This document shows positions 40,701 through 52,239 of a stretch of 64,000 nucleotides of DNA, in pieces. The first letter of the stretch is position 1, and each line of letters opens with the position of its first letter. Below the pieces are notes generated by a model. It saw only the letters and a program-made list of their open reading frames with translations, searched no databases and had not been told where the DNA came from. The position numbers and the translations under genes are program-made. The DNA comes from Hymenolepis diminuta. Lineage: Eukaryota; Platyhelminthes; Cestoda; Cyclophyllidea; Hymenolepididae. Location: the NCBI GenBank assembly GCA_900708905.1, contig CAADRB010000040.1, forward strand, positions 1,147,039 to 1,211,038, written 5' to 3'.

Positions 40701-43700
40701 GTCCTTGCGATTGAAGCCTGAAAATAAAAAAAGGTATTAGCTAGTCAAGGTGTGTTTTATCAAGGGTCTTCTGGATCATTATGCGTAATTCCTGCACGTT
40801 ACAATGGGTTATGAATTGTATGAGCCAATTTGGAACTCACCACAACGGTTAACATACTCGCCGGCTAAGTTATAAGTCATGAATTGGATGTTAATCAATG
40901 GACATCCAGTGAGTGAATGGCCAATCGCACTTGTTAATTCTGATTATTAAGGGTGGTACAGTTCAAGTTTATCTACCAGAAAGATTTTTTTGTTGCTACC
41001 TCTCTACCCTAGATGGATGTTGGGAGACGCTTTTTAAATAGATTTGAGAGGTATTAAACACTTTTCAGATCCATTCTGTGGTGGTTGGTTTCAGTTTAGA
41101 CTTTAAACTACGGCTAGTCTTTCTTTTAGAAGGACAGATCTAAACGATCTTTACTCTGTTTTTGGCCGGTATAGAGTGTTGCTAATGTCTTTCATACTCC
41201 TGCCAAACTTGAATTATTTCCATGCATTTTGGTTTTGTCTTTCGTAGATCTCAGGCATTTTAGTCATTTACTTTTTGCCACAACATTGGTATGCAATTTT
41301 TATATTCTTCTGCATTCCATATGGGGAAGATCAAGTCAAAATTCGATTCTCTGAGCTCTGAAAATGAAGGCCCATTACGGCTTAGTCGATACAGGTTCAT
41401 GCTTTGATTAAACAATTTTAATACTTGAATGTTTCTTTATATAGGCTCCTGCGGACACTCCCGTCGTCAGTGACCTTTTGAACATATCCTCTTCATCTCC
41501 ACCTTTGAAAACATCTCCAACCAATCATCAACCCCCCTCTCCAGCCTCTTCCAATCCCCTCTTTGACGATTTCTTTTCCTCTTCATCTCACCCTCCTTCA
41601 GTTAAACCTGCCACAGATGACTGGCAAGACCCATGGGGTAGTGAACCAGCTGTCAATCTGAATCCCTTCGATCCTTTTGGCACTGCCACAGAACCACCCG
41701 AAGATTTCCAGAAGCCTCACTCTCCCACAACCCCGAAATCTCCCTCTGATTTTGATCCGTTTGGAACGCGGAAAGTCATACGTACTAGCAGTAGTACATC
41801 GGATCTATTTATGCCTCCACCTGCTGCTTCTGCATCGACAAATAACGCTGCGTCATCGAGGCCACCAAATGTTCACATCTCTTCCTCCTCTTCGAATCTC
41901 ACAGGGGGTAATTGCGGTGGTGGTGGCGCAGGAGGAAATCCCTTTGAGGAATTTGGAGATTTCTTTGAGGCAGCGAAAGCCAACTATCGTTCACCAAGCC
42001 CTAGTCATCAGGAGGAGTACTTTACTGCTGATAATAGCAAGCCTGGTAAGATGGCTTATTAGTTTAAGTTAACTGTGTATTTAAAACTTATTTTAAACTT
42101 TTGAATTCGATCAAAATCACCGCTTTACGACAGTTAGATATTACCTTTTTCATAATTTTAATTTCGGTGAATATGTTCATCGTCCTAGCAACGGTAATTA
42201 ATCATGTTCTTAACTCAGTCCTTTAAGTTCTTGTGATTTCTTTATACTCCAACTTTCTTTCGAGGTTTAATTTTTCTTATCAATGTAACATTTCGTTTTT
42301 TATCAGCTCGACTATATAAAAACCGTTTTCAATGGTATTATTTGGGTATTACTTTGTATCCGTTTCAAATGGATTTTTCGAAACCTGTTTTTTTAGGTAG
42401 ATTGATCTTTGATATTACGGTACCCAGCGACTTATATTGTTTAAGCTACTATTGTTTTAATCTCATGTATCTGTTTATGTATAACTTGGAAGCATGGTGT
42501 TGATTGGGCGCTTTTCAGTTTGAGTCCCTTTTGTTGTATTGATCGATGATGCCCTTAGTTTCCTCGTAATTTAGGATATTTAAGGATTTCGTTTTCATTG
42601 AATTAATGTAAAAGTTTTCAGTCATTTTCTTCCCGGTGCTGAAAAGTCAGTTTCTGATTTTAAACCATTTCAGATAAGTTGATATCAATTTCTCCATAGT
42701 TTGTAAGGGGATATTTGGATTTGCAGCTATCATAAATCAGACCTATGCAACAGTGTCTTTGCTTCAAAATTCTATAAATGTTTTGGTAATGTGGATATAA
42801 GTGAGGAGGTCATTCGAATTATAACTCACATCAGGACAAAATGCTTTACAATTTTGTTTCATAAAAACTGAACTCGGTAACAGCAGAATCATGTATCAAA
42901 AAGTCTTACTTGATTTGATTTTTAGAATCGGTTATACGCTGTTTAATTAATGGTTATTTCACTGCTTACAGACCTAAAGTTCAAGTGTTATTAGTTGTCC
43001 CCGGAGTATCGAGTAAATTAATTCATTTGGATGATTAGTCATGTGATTTTAATAGTTCTTATAATAACTGAGGTACCTCCATGATGATATTGCTTTACAC
43101 GATTTCAGCTTAATGGCGCTGAATGGGGTTCACTCAAGTTGAACTGGATTATTACTTGATTGACTGTTTTTATTTCTACTTAGTACTTTATAAGTAGTAA
43201 CGTTTTCTTCATTTTCAGGTTCAACGTCCTTCGGTTTTCCATTCACGGCCTCCACCTCCTCTGCTCGTCAATCTCCATTCACTCCTCCCGCTGGTGGGAC
43301 CCCACCTCCCACAAAACACAATTCTCCACCGACCAATGCGGCATCTGGAGGTAGCTTCCCTAGCACCCGACCTCGAGTCACTGAAGATGCATTCGAAGAC
43401 CTGTTAGGAGGTTTTAATTCATCTGGTGCTACTTTTGGCAGTACTCGGAAAAATCAGCAGCCTAGAACATTGGCTGAGATTCGGCATCAGAAGTTAGCTC
43501 AGACTGAAGATCCTGAAGTGCTTAAGGTAAGTTTAGGCCTACTAACAAATGACTTAATGTACTCCTAAAAGCTGTGAGAAGCTAGTCATAGGATTATGCT
43601 CTTGCAGAGCTAGGGCCAGCCCGCCGGATTCCTCTGGGACCAAGTTTCAGTGATGGTAACTTCATCTTTAGGCTGTTACGAAGTCTTTTTACTTCTCTTT

Positions 43701-45569
43701 CAAAAAAAACTTGTTTCAATTCATCATGTACCAATGAGAATTAGAAAGAAAACTTAAACTTGACACAGTCAAAACTCGTCTCTAAAAGCGTAGATCTTCA
43801 CATCAAGAGAATTTGAGCGAAAACTGGAAAGTGTGAATGCGCCAAATGTATGTAAATGTTCATGGACAGGAAAGCAATACTCTTGTACTATCGACGAGAT
43901 CACTGTTACACATCCATTGCTGATCAACCAGGATTTCAGGGCCCATTTTCCGAATGTGGATGGTTAAAATCAACACATCAGAATGCCATCCATAATATTG
44001 ACATTAAAAACTCCATTCGAGTCTCTTCGAAGAAACTTTTCAGAATGCAGCAAAATGTAACAACACATATTCTTATCAACTGATTAGTTAAATAAAATAC
44101 CGTACTCCATGGACCAAATCTTTCTTCAAAATTGTAACCTTATAGATATTCATTCGTTCGTCCGGTTAGCGTAATGTATTAAATTTTTGTAAAAATGCGA
44201 ACGATTATTATATCTTCTGTGGGATTTAACTAATGGGGTCCTTACTAGTTATCTCGTGCTGTTTCAGGTGATAAGGTGGTTGGACGGAAAGGAGAAGAAT
44301 GTCCGGGCTTTGCTGTGTACTCTGGGTACAGTGTTGTGGGAAGGTGTTCGGTGGGAGCAAATCTCTATGGCAGATGTGATGACTGTGAAGCAGGTGAAGC
44401 AACAATACCGGAAAGCTGCCAGGGCTGTTCATCCTGACAAGGTACGTGACAGTCTACTTAATTAGACTTGCCCCACGGTGTTTGCAAAGGATTCCCTTGT
44501 TTGTATGTAAATTATTTTAAGCAGTTATTAATTTATCCCTCAGTTTAGGCTCTTATATAAGTTTTATATTCAAGTTTGGAATTTCTTGAGAACGTTTATA
44601 GGAGAATAGATTGCGTTAATCGAATTTTAATTAGAGCTGGAAGTTTGTTTTTATCAACCTTGCAATGTTCTTGTTGTTTTACTCATTCTAATGTTTTCAT
44701 ATATTACGTATATTCTTCGACTCGGAAGAACAATATAATTATCATATCAAAAGAAATTTCAAAGAATGTTTAGTATAAAGGTCGAGGTTTTGAGTGCTTT
44801 CATTAAATCTAGTTTTTATTGTAACTCACGAAATACAAACTCTTTCGTTCTTATTGTTATTACCCGTTACTCAATGACGAAAATTACAGGTTTTAAGCAA
44901 GAGGAGACATCTGAATGGAACAACGAACGAGTTCATTAAAATATGAAACGGAGAGGGGACAAGAAGTAGGCTGAAAAGTCGACATTAGTTCATCTGAATT
45001 TTGGAAGCATTAACCTCTCCGTATTCTCATTAGGAGTATTGGTCCCCGTGTAATGTCCTAATGCTAAAATTTAATAATTTGACTCCCAGGTCCATGGGAG
45101 AAATTATGTCGTCGTTTGTTAAACATGGTGGGATGACTTTCATGATTTTACCTCGATTTTTTATTTATTCTCACGGTCATGCGCATGTAGATGAGACCAG
45201 CAGTGATATTTTAAAAAAAGGCGTCCTTATTATCTTTATTAGTGTCAACTGGTTCATAATTTGGAAACAGTCTTTTAATCTGCTATTGGACTATGCGATT
45301 TTCTGCTCTTGCTAACACCATTAGAGAAATTAGAATGATATTACATTAGACAACTTTCAAATACCTTGTCATTATAGACCAAATTTTTGACAGCTGTTAA
45401 AATAGTGTATCCCCATCTTATGTTACTAGTGGATAAGGGGCAACCGTAATAACTACCTCGCTTTTTCTTTTAGTGGATGAACACAGAGCATGTGAACATG
45501 GCCAAGCTCATCCTGATAGAACTGAACGACGCAATGGCCGAGTTCGAGAAACAAGAATGTCCGACCTAA
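28792..45569 (+). CDS. GAK: Cyclin-G-associated kinase / auxilin, 21 exons
   Basis: This protein of about 1,298 aa (human GAK: 1,311) should drive clathrin uncoating by recruiting Hsc70 and phosphorylate adaptors. Exons: 28792-28924, 28956-29017, 29053-29112, 29152-29266, 29311-29582, 29631-29720, 29794-29929, 32881-33033, 34534-34852, 35944-35993, 37426-37843, 37912-38025, 38778-38858, 39331-39445, 39525-39604, 39695-39966, 40043-40290, 41445-42045, 43219-43526, 44268-44441, 45474-45569. Every junction is GT-AG and the phase closes throughout. The kinase (about 35-320) has AEGGYAVV loop, K65 (FAIK), HRDLKIEN at 168, DFG at 188 and TPMYRSPE, so it looks active. The PTEN-like domain has HCGDGR near 557; the CX5R arginine is absent, as in human GAK, so it should be inactive. 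A C2-like region follows (about 620-770). The linker has DPW and DPF adaptor motifs. The J domain carries HPD near 1264. The start matches the family's short N-terminus. Confidence 0.95.
28925..29793 (+). other. Cluster of micro-introns in 5' part of GAK
   Basis: Six introns separate the kinase exons: 28925-28955 (31 bp), 29018-29052 (35), 29113-29151 (39), 29267-29310 (44), 29583-29630 (48) and 29721-29793 (73). All begin GT and end AG, and removing them restores a continuous kinase frame. Later introns of the same gene range from 68 bp to 2.95 kb. Tiny introns crowded at the 5' end are characteristic of flatworm genes, and this is the main taxonomic clue in the window. Confidence 0.9.
29930..32880 (+). 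other. GAK intron 7 (2.95 kb)
   Basis: This intron interrupts the kinase C-lobe between FHNLIR and QMLLVDP; the protein frame is continuous across it, so no exon is missing. The sense strand is T-rich, which opens several frames of 60-109 codons (for example 30,659-30,988 and 31,236-31,499). None matches the kinase family or any domain I know, so I treat them as non-coding. No transposon was recognised in it. Confidence 0.75.
33034..34533 (+). other. GAK intron 8 (1.5 kb)
   Basis: This is an AT-rich intron between the end of the kinase domain and the proline/glycine-rich linker exon. No repeat, RNA or additional exon was recognised. Donor GTAAGT and acceptor TCTTAG are canonical. Confidence 0.75.
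36224..37314 (+). pseudogene. Mariner transposase pseudogene
   Basis: Read across frames, the translation follows mariner transposase from end to end: HIRHILLFEFHKG at the N-terminus, NEKTFRRWF and SLKDE in the helix-turn-helix region, LSKTFNVSH, then WWDLKGIVYYEL, NHDNARPH, a DLTPIDCHFF block matching the final Asp of the D,D34D triad, and FYEER..ARWE near the end. Several in-frame stops (one after CTA in the DNA-binding part, others around the middle and after RFVE) and frameshifts break it. Fifty Ns remove the part expected to contain the first catalytic Asp. It is a relic. An open frame on the opposite strand here is only an antisense shadow. Confidence 0.9.
36655..36704. other. Assembly gap of 50 Ns
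   Basis: Fifty undetermined bases lie inside the mariner transposase. The six bases TGCGTT occur on both sides (the left copy lacks its first T only at the run boundary), suggesting the gap is a nominal size placed at a misjoined or repetitive spot rather than a measured distance. Confidence 0.97.
40291..41444 (+). other. GAK intron 17 (1.15 kb)
   Basis: This intron lies within the disordered linker, between GSE and APADTPVVSDLL. It has canonical GTGAGT and ATATAG ends. No repeat or further exon was recognised. Confidence 0.75.
42046..43218 (+). other. GAK intron 18 (1.17 kb)
   Basis: This intron separates the DPF/DPW linker exon from the exon leading into the J domain. It is AT-rich, with canonical GTAAGA and TTTCAG ends. 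Nothing else was recognised. Confidence 0.75.
44442..45473 (+). other. GAK intron 20 (1.03 kb), splits J domain
   Basis: This intron falls directly after the HPDK motif of the J domain and before the last exon, which supplies the final helix (ILIELNDAMAEFE). Donor GTACGT and acceptor TTTTAG are canonical. No repeat was recognised. Confidence 0.75.
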
Positions 45570-46169
45570 GGAGACGGGGATGAAGAGTCAATCAGCCCTT
45601 TCGATGTCGTGTGATAGATATCAGCGCCTAGCAAAGCACATTAACTTGTGTCTCCACTTACTACCAGTTGTGGAATTTGTCTGTGACCATTCCCATCATT
45701 CCCATGAAAGGGTACTAATTATGTAGCTTTCTGTACATCTATTTTATTTCTTCTCTTGGCGTCCTTCCTTTTTCTTTGTCTTCGATTACACATACGCAAA
45801 TCTTCTTTCTCTTTCTGCATACCATCTCAGATAATGTATCAATTATGACTTTGGTCACTCTTTTGTACTATTTGGGTTTGTGTTTAGCTGTCAAGTGTCT
45901 TGCTCTTTTAGAATAGGGCAAATAATCGGTGTGTACCTTATGGATAAGGTAAGTTACGGAATAAGGACTACGGTAAAGTTTCAAACAGTAAGATTGTTGG
46001 AAACAATTAAGTCTCTAAGCATAAATAACGGTGAGAAATATAGAGAGGGTTGCGAATGTTGTAAAATGGTGGATGTTAGTGGTAGTGTTTGCTGGTAAGA
46101 ACAGAATCGTTCACTGAGAACAGGAGCTAGCTGGGGACCCAAATGCCTTCTCATTCAAAGGAACAAAAA

Positions 46170-46225
46170 AATAAATTGAGGAGCCGAGATCGACCCTTCT
46201 TGATGATATAATACTGGTCAATAAA
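46170..46225 (+). promoter_or_regulatory. Candidate GAK polyadenylation signals
   Basis: Two AATAAA hexamers occur at 46,170-46,175 and 46,220-46,225, about 600-650 bases after the GAK stop codon. Either would give a plausible 3' UTR. AATAAA is common by chance in AT-rich DNA, so this is tentative. Confidence 0.35.
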
Positions 46226-46829
46226 CATTAAACGTCATAGATAATTATTTGCTGCAATCTTGTGGACGAATCCTGAAATTTGGAACGTGAATTGTCTATT
46301 TGGTAAATATTGTACAACTCGAGTCAAAAAATTAAATGAAGTAAGACGCTTTGACGCTACTCTCCGCACTTTTTTATCTCCTTTCCTTTATCATTCATTA
46401 GACTAACTGTTATTCGATGTCAGTTGCTTACAATTAAAAATTGTAAGCTTTTTAACGCTGTGGGTAGTAGTACTAATAATGAATCTAGATAGATGCGGTG
46501 GCGGAAGTGGGGTATTTATGTGTACAGCGATCTAGCAAGAATGAGTGAAGGCCTGACAATGGCTTAGAGTTCTTTAGGATTTGGATAGATACAAAGGCGT
46601 GTGCGTAGCGGTAAGGGCCGTGGTCGCTCAAGTTAACAACAACAATAGATACGTCGCAAGAGGATCTAAGGGGAAAAACATGATTTAGAACGAAAACTGT
46701 CAATAAGTCAGAGTTTTAGGCAGGATAAGTTCGAGATACTTATGAAATTGACTTATATTTCATATATATTTAATTCATATAAAACAGGAAATCAAAGTTC
46801 TGTGGGGTTCACAACGCTAACAAGACTGA

Positions 46830-47070
46830 TTGAATCACGTGCGCTAGAACTCACCACGGGAAGTGCGGCCATGTAACCGGTCGCGTTGAGATCAAGCGCG
46901 GCCGAGTGTGCAGAGACCTGCTCAACCAATCAGCAATCAAGATCTCTGCAGCCCAGCATGGTTTTGTACTTAATGACTAAGCTTTTACGAAAAAGCAACA
47001 AAGTGGTCAATAAACCCTCTCCACTCAGCATCTTACCGGTTCTTACCATTTTAGGCATAGCTTAGCTAAT
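46830..47070 (+). repeat. GC-rich LTR-like island
   Basis: A sharply GC-richer block (CACGTGCG, GTGCGGCC, GCGCGGCCGAG) is followed by a CCAAT box near 46,925 and by AATAAA at about 47,010, 15 bases before a CT-rich CTCTCCACT tract. This order resembles the U3-R-U5 layout of an LTR or a miniature LTR element. No second copy or coding part was found in the window, so it could equally be a fragment of another repeat. Confidence 0.3.
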
Positions 47071-47914
47071 TTGAGAGTGAATTGGTAATAGAGGACTCTA
47101 CTAGAGGCTATTTGGACTGCTAGGAGGATTACTTAGGTAGCAAAAGAATTATTGGTGTAGCATCCGCTACAGTTCTTTGAATAAGCGCTGCATCAGTCAA
47201 GCGTAGCGCACATAACTTAAAATGAATTCCGAATCACAACGTTTAACGCACTACACTGGACCACGACTGATGAAAAAGACAGATCGTTAGGGAAGGTTAA
47301 TGGCTGGATATCTGATTTCGGCCCCTAGCAAATCGCTTATAAATTCCAAAAATCTTTACTGTAAAAACAGGATAGAGGACGAAGACGGGAGTGCCAAATA
47401 GGCTTATTGACAGAAGTCTTTAAAGAGTACTTGCAGACCAAAGGGGGTAGAATAGTCAGGAGGTTGTGACGGTGAAATGAGGACATTCCCCTCTGCATGT
47501 TTACAGAGAGGGTATATATAGTTCAAGGTAACAATACAAACTTGTGAAAGGATCTTAGATTATCTCTGGCTGGGATAAAAATATTGAGATTTGAGGACGA
47601 TTAAAGCTCAATTAAGTCCAAAACTCTTACGTGGATACATCATATTAAACCAAGTAGATACGAATTCACATTAGAGTATCATATTACTATTACAACCCAA
47701 ATAAATTCTAAACCTAAAATTAAATAAAATTCCAGTGTGAGAAAACTCGAACAAACTGTAACATTACAAGCACACCTTATCCTTAACTTCAAGTCACTCA
47801 GACGCATACAATATCGCCATAAATAGTAAACAGTAGCGGATCAGTGTGAATTATTAACTTTACGCGGCGATGGCTTAGAGTAAACTTCCCTTCCCGAAAT
47901 TTGTGCCACTTGTT

Positions 47915-48060
47915 TATCAGAGCGCATCGCGGCACAGTGGTTAGCATGCTCCTCTGCGAAGTCAGAGTTCATGGGTTCGACGTCCAACGATGCACGTTCA
48001 GTGATGTTGTTGGCCAACCTCACTGCTTAAGTTGGGTCAACAAAAGGGATAGTAGAATGC
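47915..48060 (+). repeat. tRNA-derived SINE-like repeat, copy C
   Basis: The sequence GGCACAGTGGTTAGCATG (47,931-47,948) fits a pol III A box of tRNA type. GGGTTCGACGTCC (47,973-47,985) fits a B box about 40 bases downstream, the spacing found in tRNA genes and tRNA-derived SINEs. No cloverleaf that would make a functional tRNA is evident. The downstream part differs from copies A and B, so it may belong to another subfamily. Confidence 0.5.
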
Positions 48061-48813
48061 GAGTTTCTCGTCAAGAAGGCCCCTTCATCCAAGATGTATG
48101 CTGAAAAACGCTTTCCTAAATGGGATCTGGCATGCCTATTTAATTGTGTAATGATTGCCATAGAGCCCCTTAAAGTTAAGTTGTGAACGAATAAAAAAAG
48201 AGGAACGATTACTTTGGCGGAATAATTATAGGATTTTATTATCTCCAACAGTAGCGCTAGAGACATTTTCTCTGCAGATTAACCTCCTATGTAGCTTTTT
48301 TCCCAACAACAGTTCTCACTCTTAACTTGTGCTATTAACAAGTCCACTTTAACGGACTGCTCGATGAGGAGCAGGTACCCACGCAATCTAACAGCTGAAC
48401 ACACAAAAACATCGTCTTCTTAACCCTGAATGACTCCCTTCACTCATTTAACATCAATATTCTCTTCAGAAAGTTTTGCAAATCAATCAATTGATCAACG
48501 AACACAGAACATCACTAAGGAACCAATGTGTTCTCTTTTGCTCATTAATAACTAGAGCGGGGTAGCGTCGACTGAAGTAGACCACAACCGTTTAGCAGAA
48601 ACTAACCAACCACACACTTCAAGATCGATTCATAGTTTTCAAGTGCGTCCCGGAGGGAAACAAAAAAATAGAGTTAATCAGATTTTAGGAAAAATTTAGA
48701 AAAAAACCTCGTTATTTACAACCATTACAGTATCCCGAGTTTGCGAGCCCGATGTGTGAAAGTCAATGCACAGATAAAAAAAAAGATGGGATGAAGCATA
48801 TATTAATGGACTT

Positions 48814-48838
48814 TTTATTATCAAAATGCAACTTTATT
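48814..48838 (-). promoter_or_regulatory. AHCY polyadenylation signals
   Basis: On the minus strand AATAAA occurs at 48,833-48,838 and again at 48,814-48,819, about 75-95 bases after the AHCY stop codon. This would give a short 3' UTR, which is plausible for this gene. Confidence 0.5.
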
Positions 48839-48910
48839 ACCGTGGGATGTATGATTATCTCAAGAGCATTACAGAAAATGCATTAGCAGGAACACAACGA
48901 CATAGTATGA

Positions 48911-50318
48911 CTAGTAGCGGTAGTGATCAGCCTTATATGGTCCGTCAATCGGAACTCCCATGTATTCAGCCTGTTCTTTGGTGAGTCTCGTTAGTTTAGC
49001 TCCGAGTTGCTCCAAATGAGCCTCTGCAACTTCCTCATCCAACTAGATAAAAAGGGAATCGATTAGTTAACTAAATAGCAAGCCTACCTTCTTGGGCAAC
49101 ATAAACACACCAATTGAATACTGTTCTGGTTTAGTGAAGAGCTCAATCTGAGCAAGAACCTGATTCACAAAGGAGTTCGACATGACAAAGCTTGGGTGAC
49201 CGTGAGCACAACCTAAGTTGACCAAACGACCCTCAGCAAGGCAAATAATATGCCGACCACTCTTCATGAGATAGCGATCAACTTGAGGTTTAATTTCCAC
49301 CTTCTCAACACAGTTTTTATTCAACCAGGCCACATCAACTTCGATATCAAAGTGCCCAATGTTGCAAACGATAGCGTCCTCACGCATATGCTCGAAATGA
49401 CTACCCGTAATGATATCCCGACAACCGGTTGCTGTGACAAAAATGTGCGCCTCTTTAACGGCCTCCTCGACTGTTGTCACCTCATAACCTTCCATGACAG
49501 CTTGAAGAGCATTGATAGGATCAATCTCACTGACAAGGACTCGGCAACCATAGGAACGAAGTGATTGACAACATCCCTTTCCGACATCTCCATATCCGGC
49601 AACGAAGACAGTCTTTCCAGCAAGCATAACATCAGTTGCTCGCTTGATACCGTCAACCAATGACTCCCTGCAACCATACAGATTGTCAAACTTGCTCTTA
49701 GTGACGGAGTCGTTGACATTCATAGCTGCGCATTTGAGCTTACCATCCTTAAGACGTCTGTAGAGAGCGTGAACTCCTGTTGTTGTCTCCTCGGTAATAC
49801 CCTTAACACCGGCAAGGAGATGAGGATATTTCTCATGAATGAGGTTCGTGAGATCGCCTCCATCATCCAAAATCATGTTTAGGGGACCATCTTCAAACTG
49901 AAGAGTTTGTTCCATACACCAGACGTACTCCTCCTCAGTTTCACCCTTCCAGGCGAAAACTGGAACACCAGTTTTAGCGATAGCAGCTGCAGCATGATCT
50001 TGTGTGCTGAAGATATTACACGATGACCAGCGAACCTTGGCACCGAGAGCGGTCAAGGTTTCAATCAAAACAGCAGTTTGGAGAGTCATGTGCAAACAAC
50101 CGGCAATTCTAGCTCCTTTGAGAGGCTGAGAAGGGCCATACTTGGCACGCAGTTTCATAAGTCCTGGCATCTCATTTTCAGCAATCTCAATCTCGCGACG
50201 ACCCCAATCAGCAAGACCGATATCCGCTAAAAAAGATAAATTAAGTTAATATCGTTAAAAACAGATTTAATAGTTGGCAAAACACCTAAAACATACCAAC
50301 TTTATATGGAGGACTCAT
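48911..50318 (-). CDS. AHCY: S-adenosylhomocysteinase, 3 exons
   Basis: This NAD-dependent cytosolic enzyme reversibly hydrolyses S-adenosylhomocysteine to adenosine and homocysteine, removing the inhibitory by-product of methylation reactions. Exons on the minus strand are 50297-50318, 49088-50226 and 48911-49042. Joined, they give 430 aa (human 432). Introns are 70 and 45 bp with GT-AG ends, and codon phase closes. The protein begins [16 protein letters not shown] and ends DHYRY, as in animal orthologues. Diagnostic stretches are [16 protein letters not shown], the NAD-binding [10 protein letters not shown] (GxGxxG near 218-223), [13 protein letters not shown] with the catalytic Lys near 186, and CNIGHFD. 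No disruption is seen. It is convergent with GAK and upstream of nothing co-regulated. Confidence 0.98.
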
Positions 50319-52239
50319 GACAAGCGTGACAAGGAGCGAGAAAGTTAATACCCACAATTTACACCAATACTAGATCTCGTAGGAATTCGTATGCAATGAA
50401 ATAATACTTGGTATTTCTACATTGTCTAATTATTAAAAATTATTTAATATAGTATAATTGTTAACGTTATTGCAAGAAATATCTCATAATCTCAAAATAA
50501 ACGCAGTAAATAGTAAAGTGATAACAATTACTTTCAGAGCTATGTGGAAGTGAACAACAGAGCTGATTTCTATCTGGCTTTTCAAAGAATATTATCCACC
50601 TTCCCTGATAGATAGTAAATCAAAATTCTATTTTTTGTGATGTTTTGCTGTTTAAGCTAGTGGTACCAAAATAAGGAAATGTTATTAGGAATGTGTGAAA
50701 GTCATTCGGTTTCTTGGTGAAGACCAAATGATTTGGTTACCTCAAATCATCAAATTTAACTTAGATTTGTCTTTATCAGTTTCTTTGCACTCAGATCACG
50801 CGGCGAAATGATGACGAAAATATGGTATCGAATTTTATAAGAATAACAAAACCTCAGAATTAGATTTTATTTTAAATATGGGCAATGCCTATATGAAAAG
50901 ATCATTTTTGTAATAATATGTATAGTATATTCCTTTTGCATATATCTTTGCCGATTTCAGGCCTTTCTATTGGCTTCCGTATCAAGTTGCTACTTTACCG
51001 AGTTTTCCAGATTGGTTTGCTCCGCGAGATTACTGCGGACTTCTGGTTTGTTTCGTAGTAACACTTTCAAATGGTGGATCAGAAGTAAATCAATTTTTTT
51101 ACTACGACAAACATAAAAATCTGACTTGGTGACAATTCAGTATCTCCTTAAGGCATCATATCTGACTTGTAATACAAGATAAATTACGCAATCAAATGGA
51201 AAAATTTTCTTTATCTCCCACTTGCTTATCTGGATTTCCACCATACAATACATTAATTTAATGATCATGTTTAGTTATTCATGTTACTTATATATTTTAC
51301 TCCTAAGCCCATCTTACCCACTATTTGTCCTTTTAATCATAAATTTCTTCAGCTATTTGCTGAAAAGCTGTCTCGGTGTTTCTAATACGGCAATTCACGT
51401 CACAGCATTTGTCTGCTTCTTGTCTAGTTTATGGTGAGGATCGAAGAAACTGGAGAGGCGATAGCCCCGGTAAGATTACTTTAAACTATTAAAATCATGT
51501 AAACATGGGTTTCATTTTCATCTACCTATGGGTATCAATCTTTTTGAGAATAAATATCTTTAACCTCTCTCCCAAATTCTAGCAATGGTGAAATTACTGA
51601 CCCACCTTCGAATTGTTAGGTTTAATCCTGCTCCAGAATTTTCAAATCCACATCAACACAATTACAGCATTTCGGCAGCTAACGCGTAAACTGATATCTC
51701 ATAGATGGATATTAATAAACCTCTTGTATCCTGCTTTAGATTTAGGACACGGAGTATGTCCCAAAAATTCATCCTTTTGCTAAAACTATGTGAAAAATGC
51801 GAACCCACTTTATATCTGCAGTGAAATTTTTCAATTTTTGGTACATTGGGGGTGCTAATTTAATGACTTTGGAATGGGAGTATACCGGCTACTTCTCACA
51901 ATAAGCCCTTGACTATTCCCGATAATCCTCAAAATGTTCTCGTACGGTGCGGGCGAGACCCTATTGGGCAGCCTAGACCGCACTGTAAACTCTATAGGAC
52001 CTAACCATCCCAGCAGTAGAAAGCTCTAAGTTATCAATTTCAGCAATACTTGCACCTTGACAGTATCCCAATTGGAAATTTGAAGTCTGCACCATTTTAC
52101 AATAAAGGAGAAATAAACAATTTTCCAGTCTTGTCGGACCTTATTAAAAGGCACCAACACAATAACAATTGAGTAAAAATTTCAAAAAATACATGTATAA
52201 TCAATGAACATTTAATATCAAAAATACAAAACGCCGGTT
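50319..52239. other. Intergenic region between AHCY and DEPDC1-like gene
   Basis: This should contain the AHCY promoter and the short 3' end of the DEPDC1-like gene, both on the minus strand. A plus-strand frame at 51,222-51,437 encodes only hydrophobic, low-complexity sequence and is probably chance. The block at 51,940-52,060 is GC-richer and shares words with segments near 1.35 and 60.1 kb, so it may be a degenerate repeat. No gene was recognised. Confidence 0.55.

Larger units (their letters stand above)
45570..48910. other. Intergenic region between convergent GAK and AHCY
   Basis: This region holds the 3' ends of the two convergent genes. It includes an LTR-like GC-rich island (about 46.83-47.07 kb) and a SINE-like copy (about 47.9-48.06 kb), listed separately. 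No protein-coding gene was recognised. Short open frames at 46,485-46,703 and 47,841-48,266 overlap on opposite strands and lack known motifs. Confidence 0.6.

Noticed and set aside
47915..48000. A functional tRNA gene
   Set aside because: A and B box-like motifs are present but no complete cloverleaf with paired acceptor stem could be drawn; SINE origin is more likely.
49250..49719. Frames of 104 and 80 codons on both strands within AHCY
   Set aside because: They are shadows of the long conserved AHCY exon.
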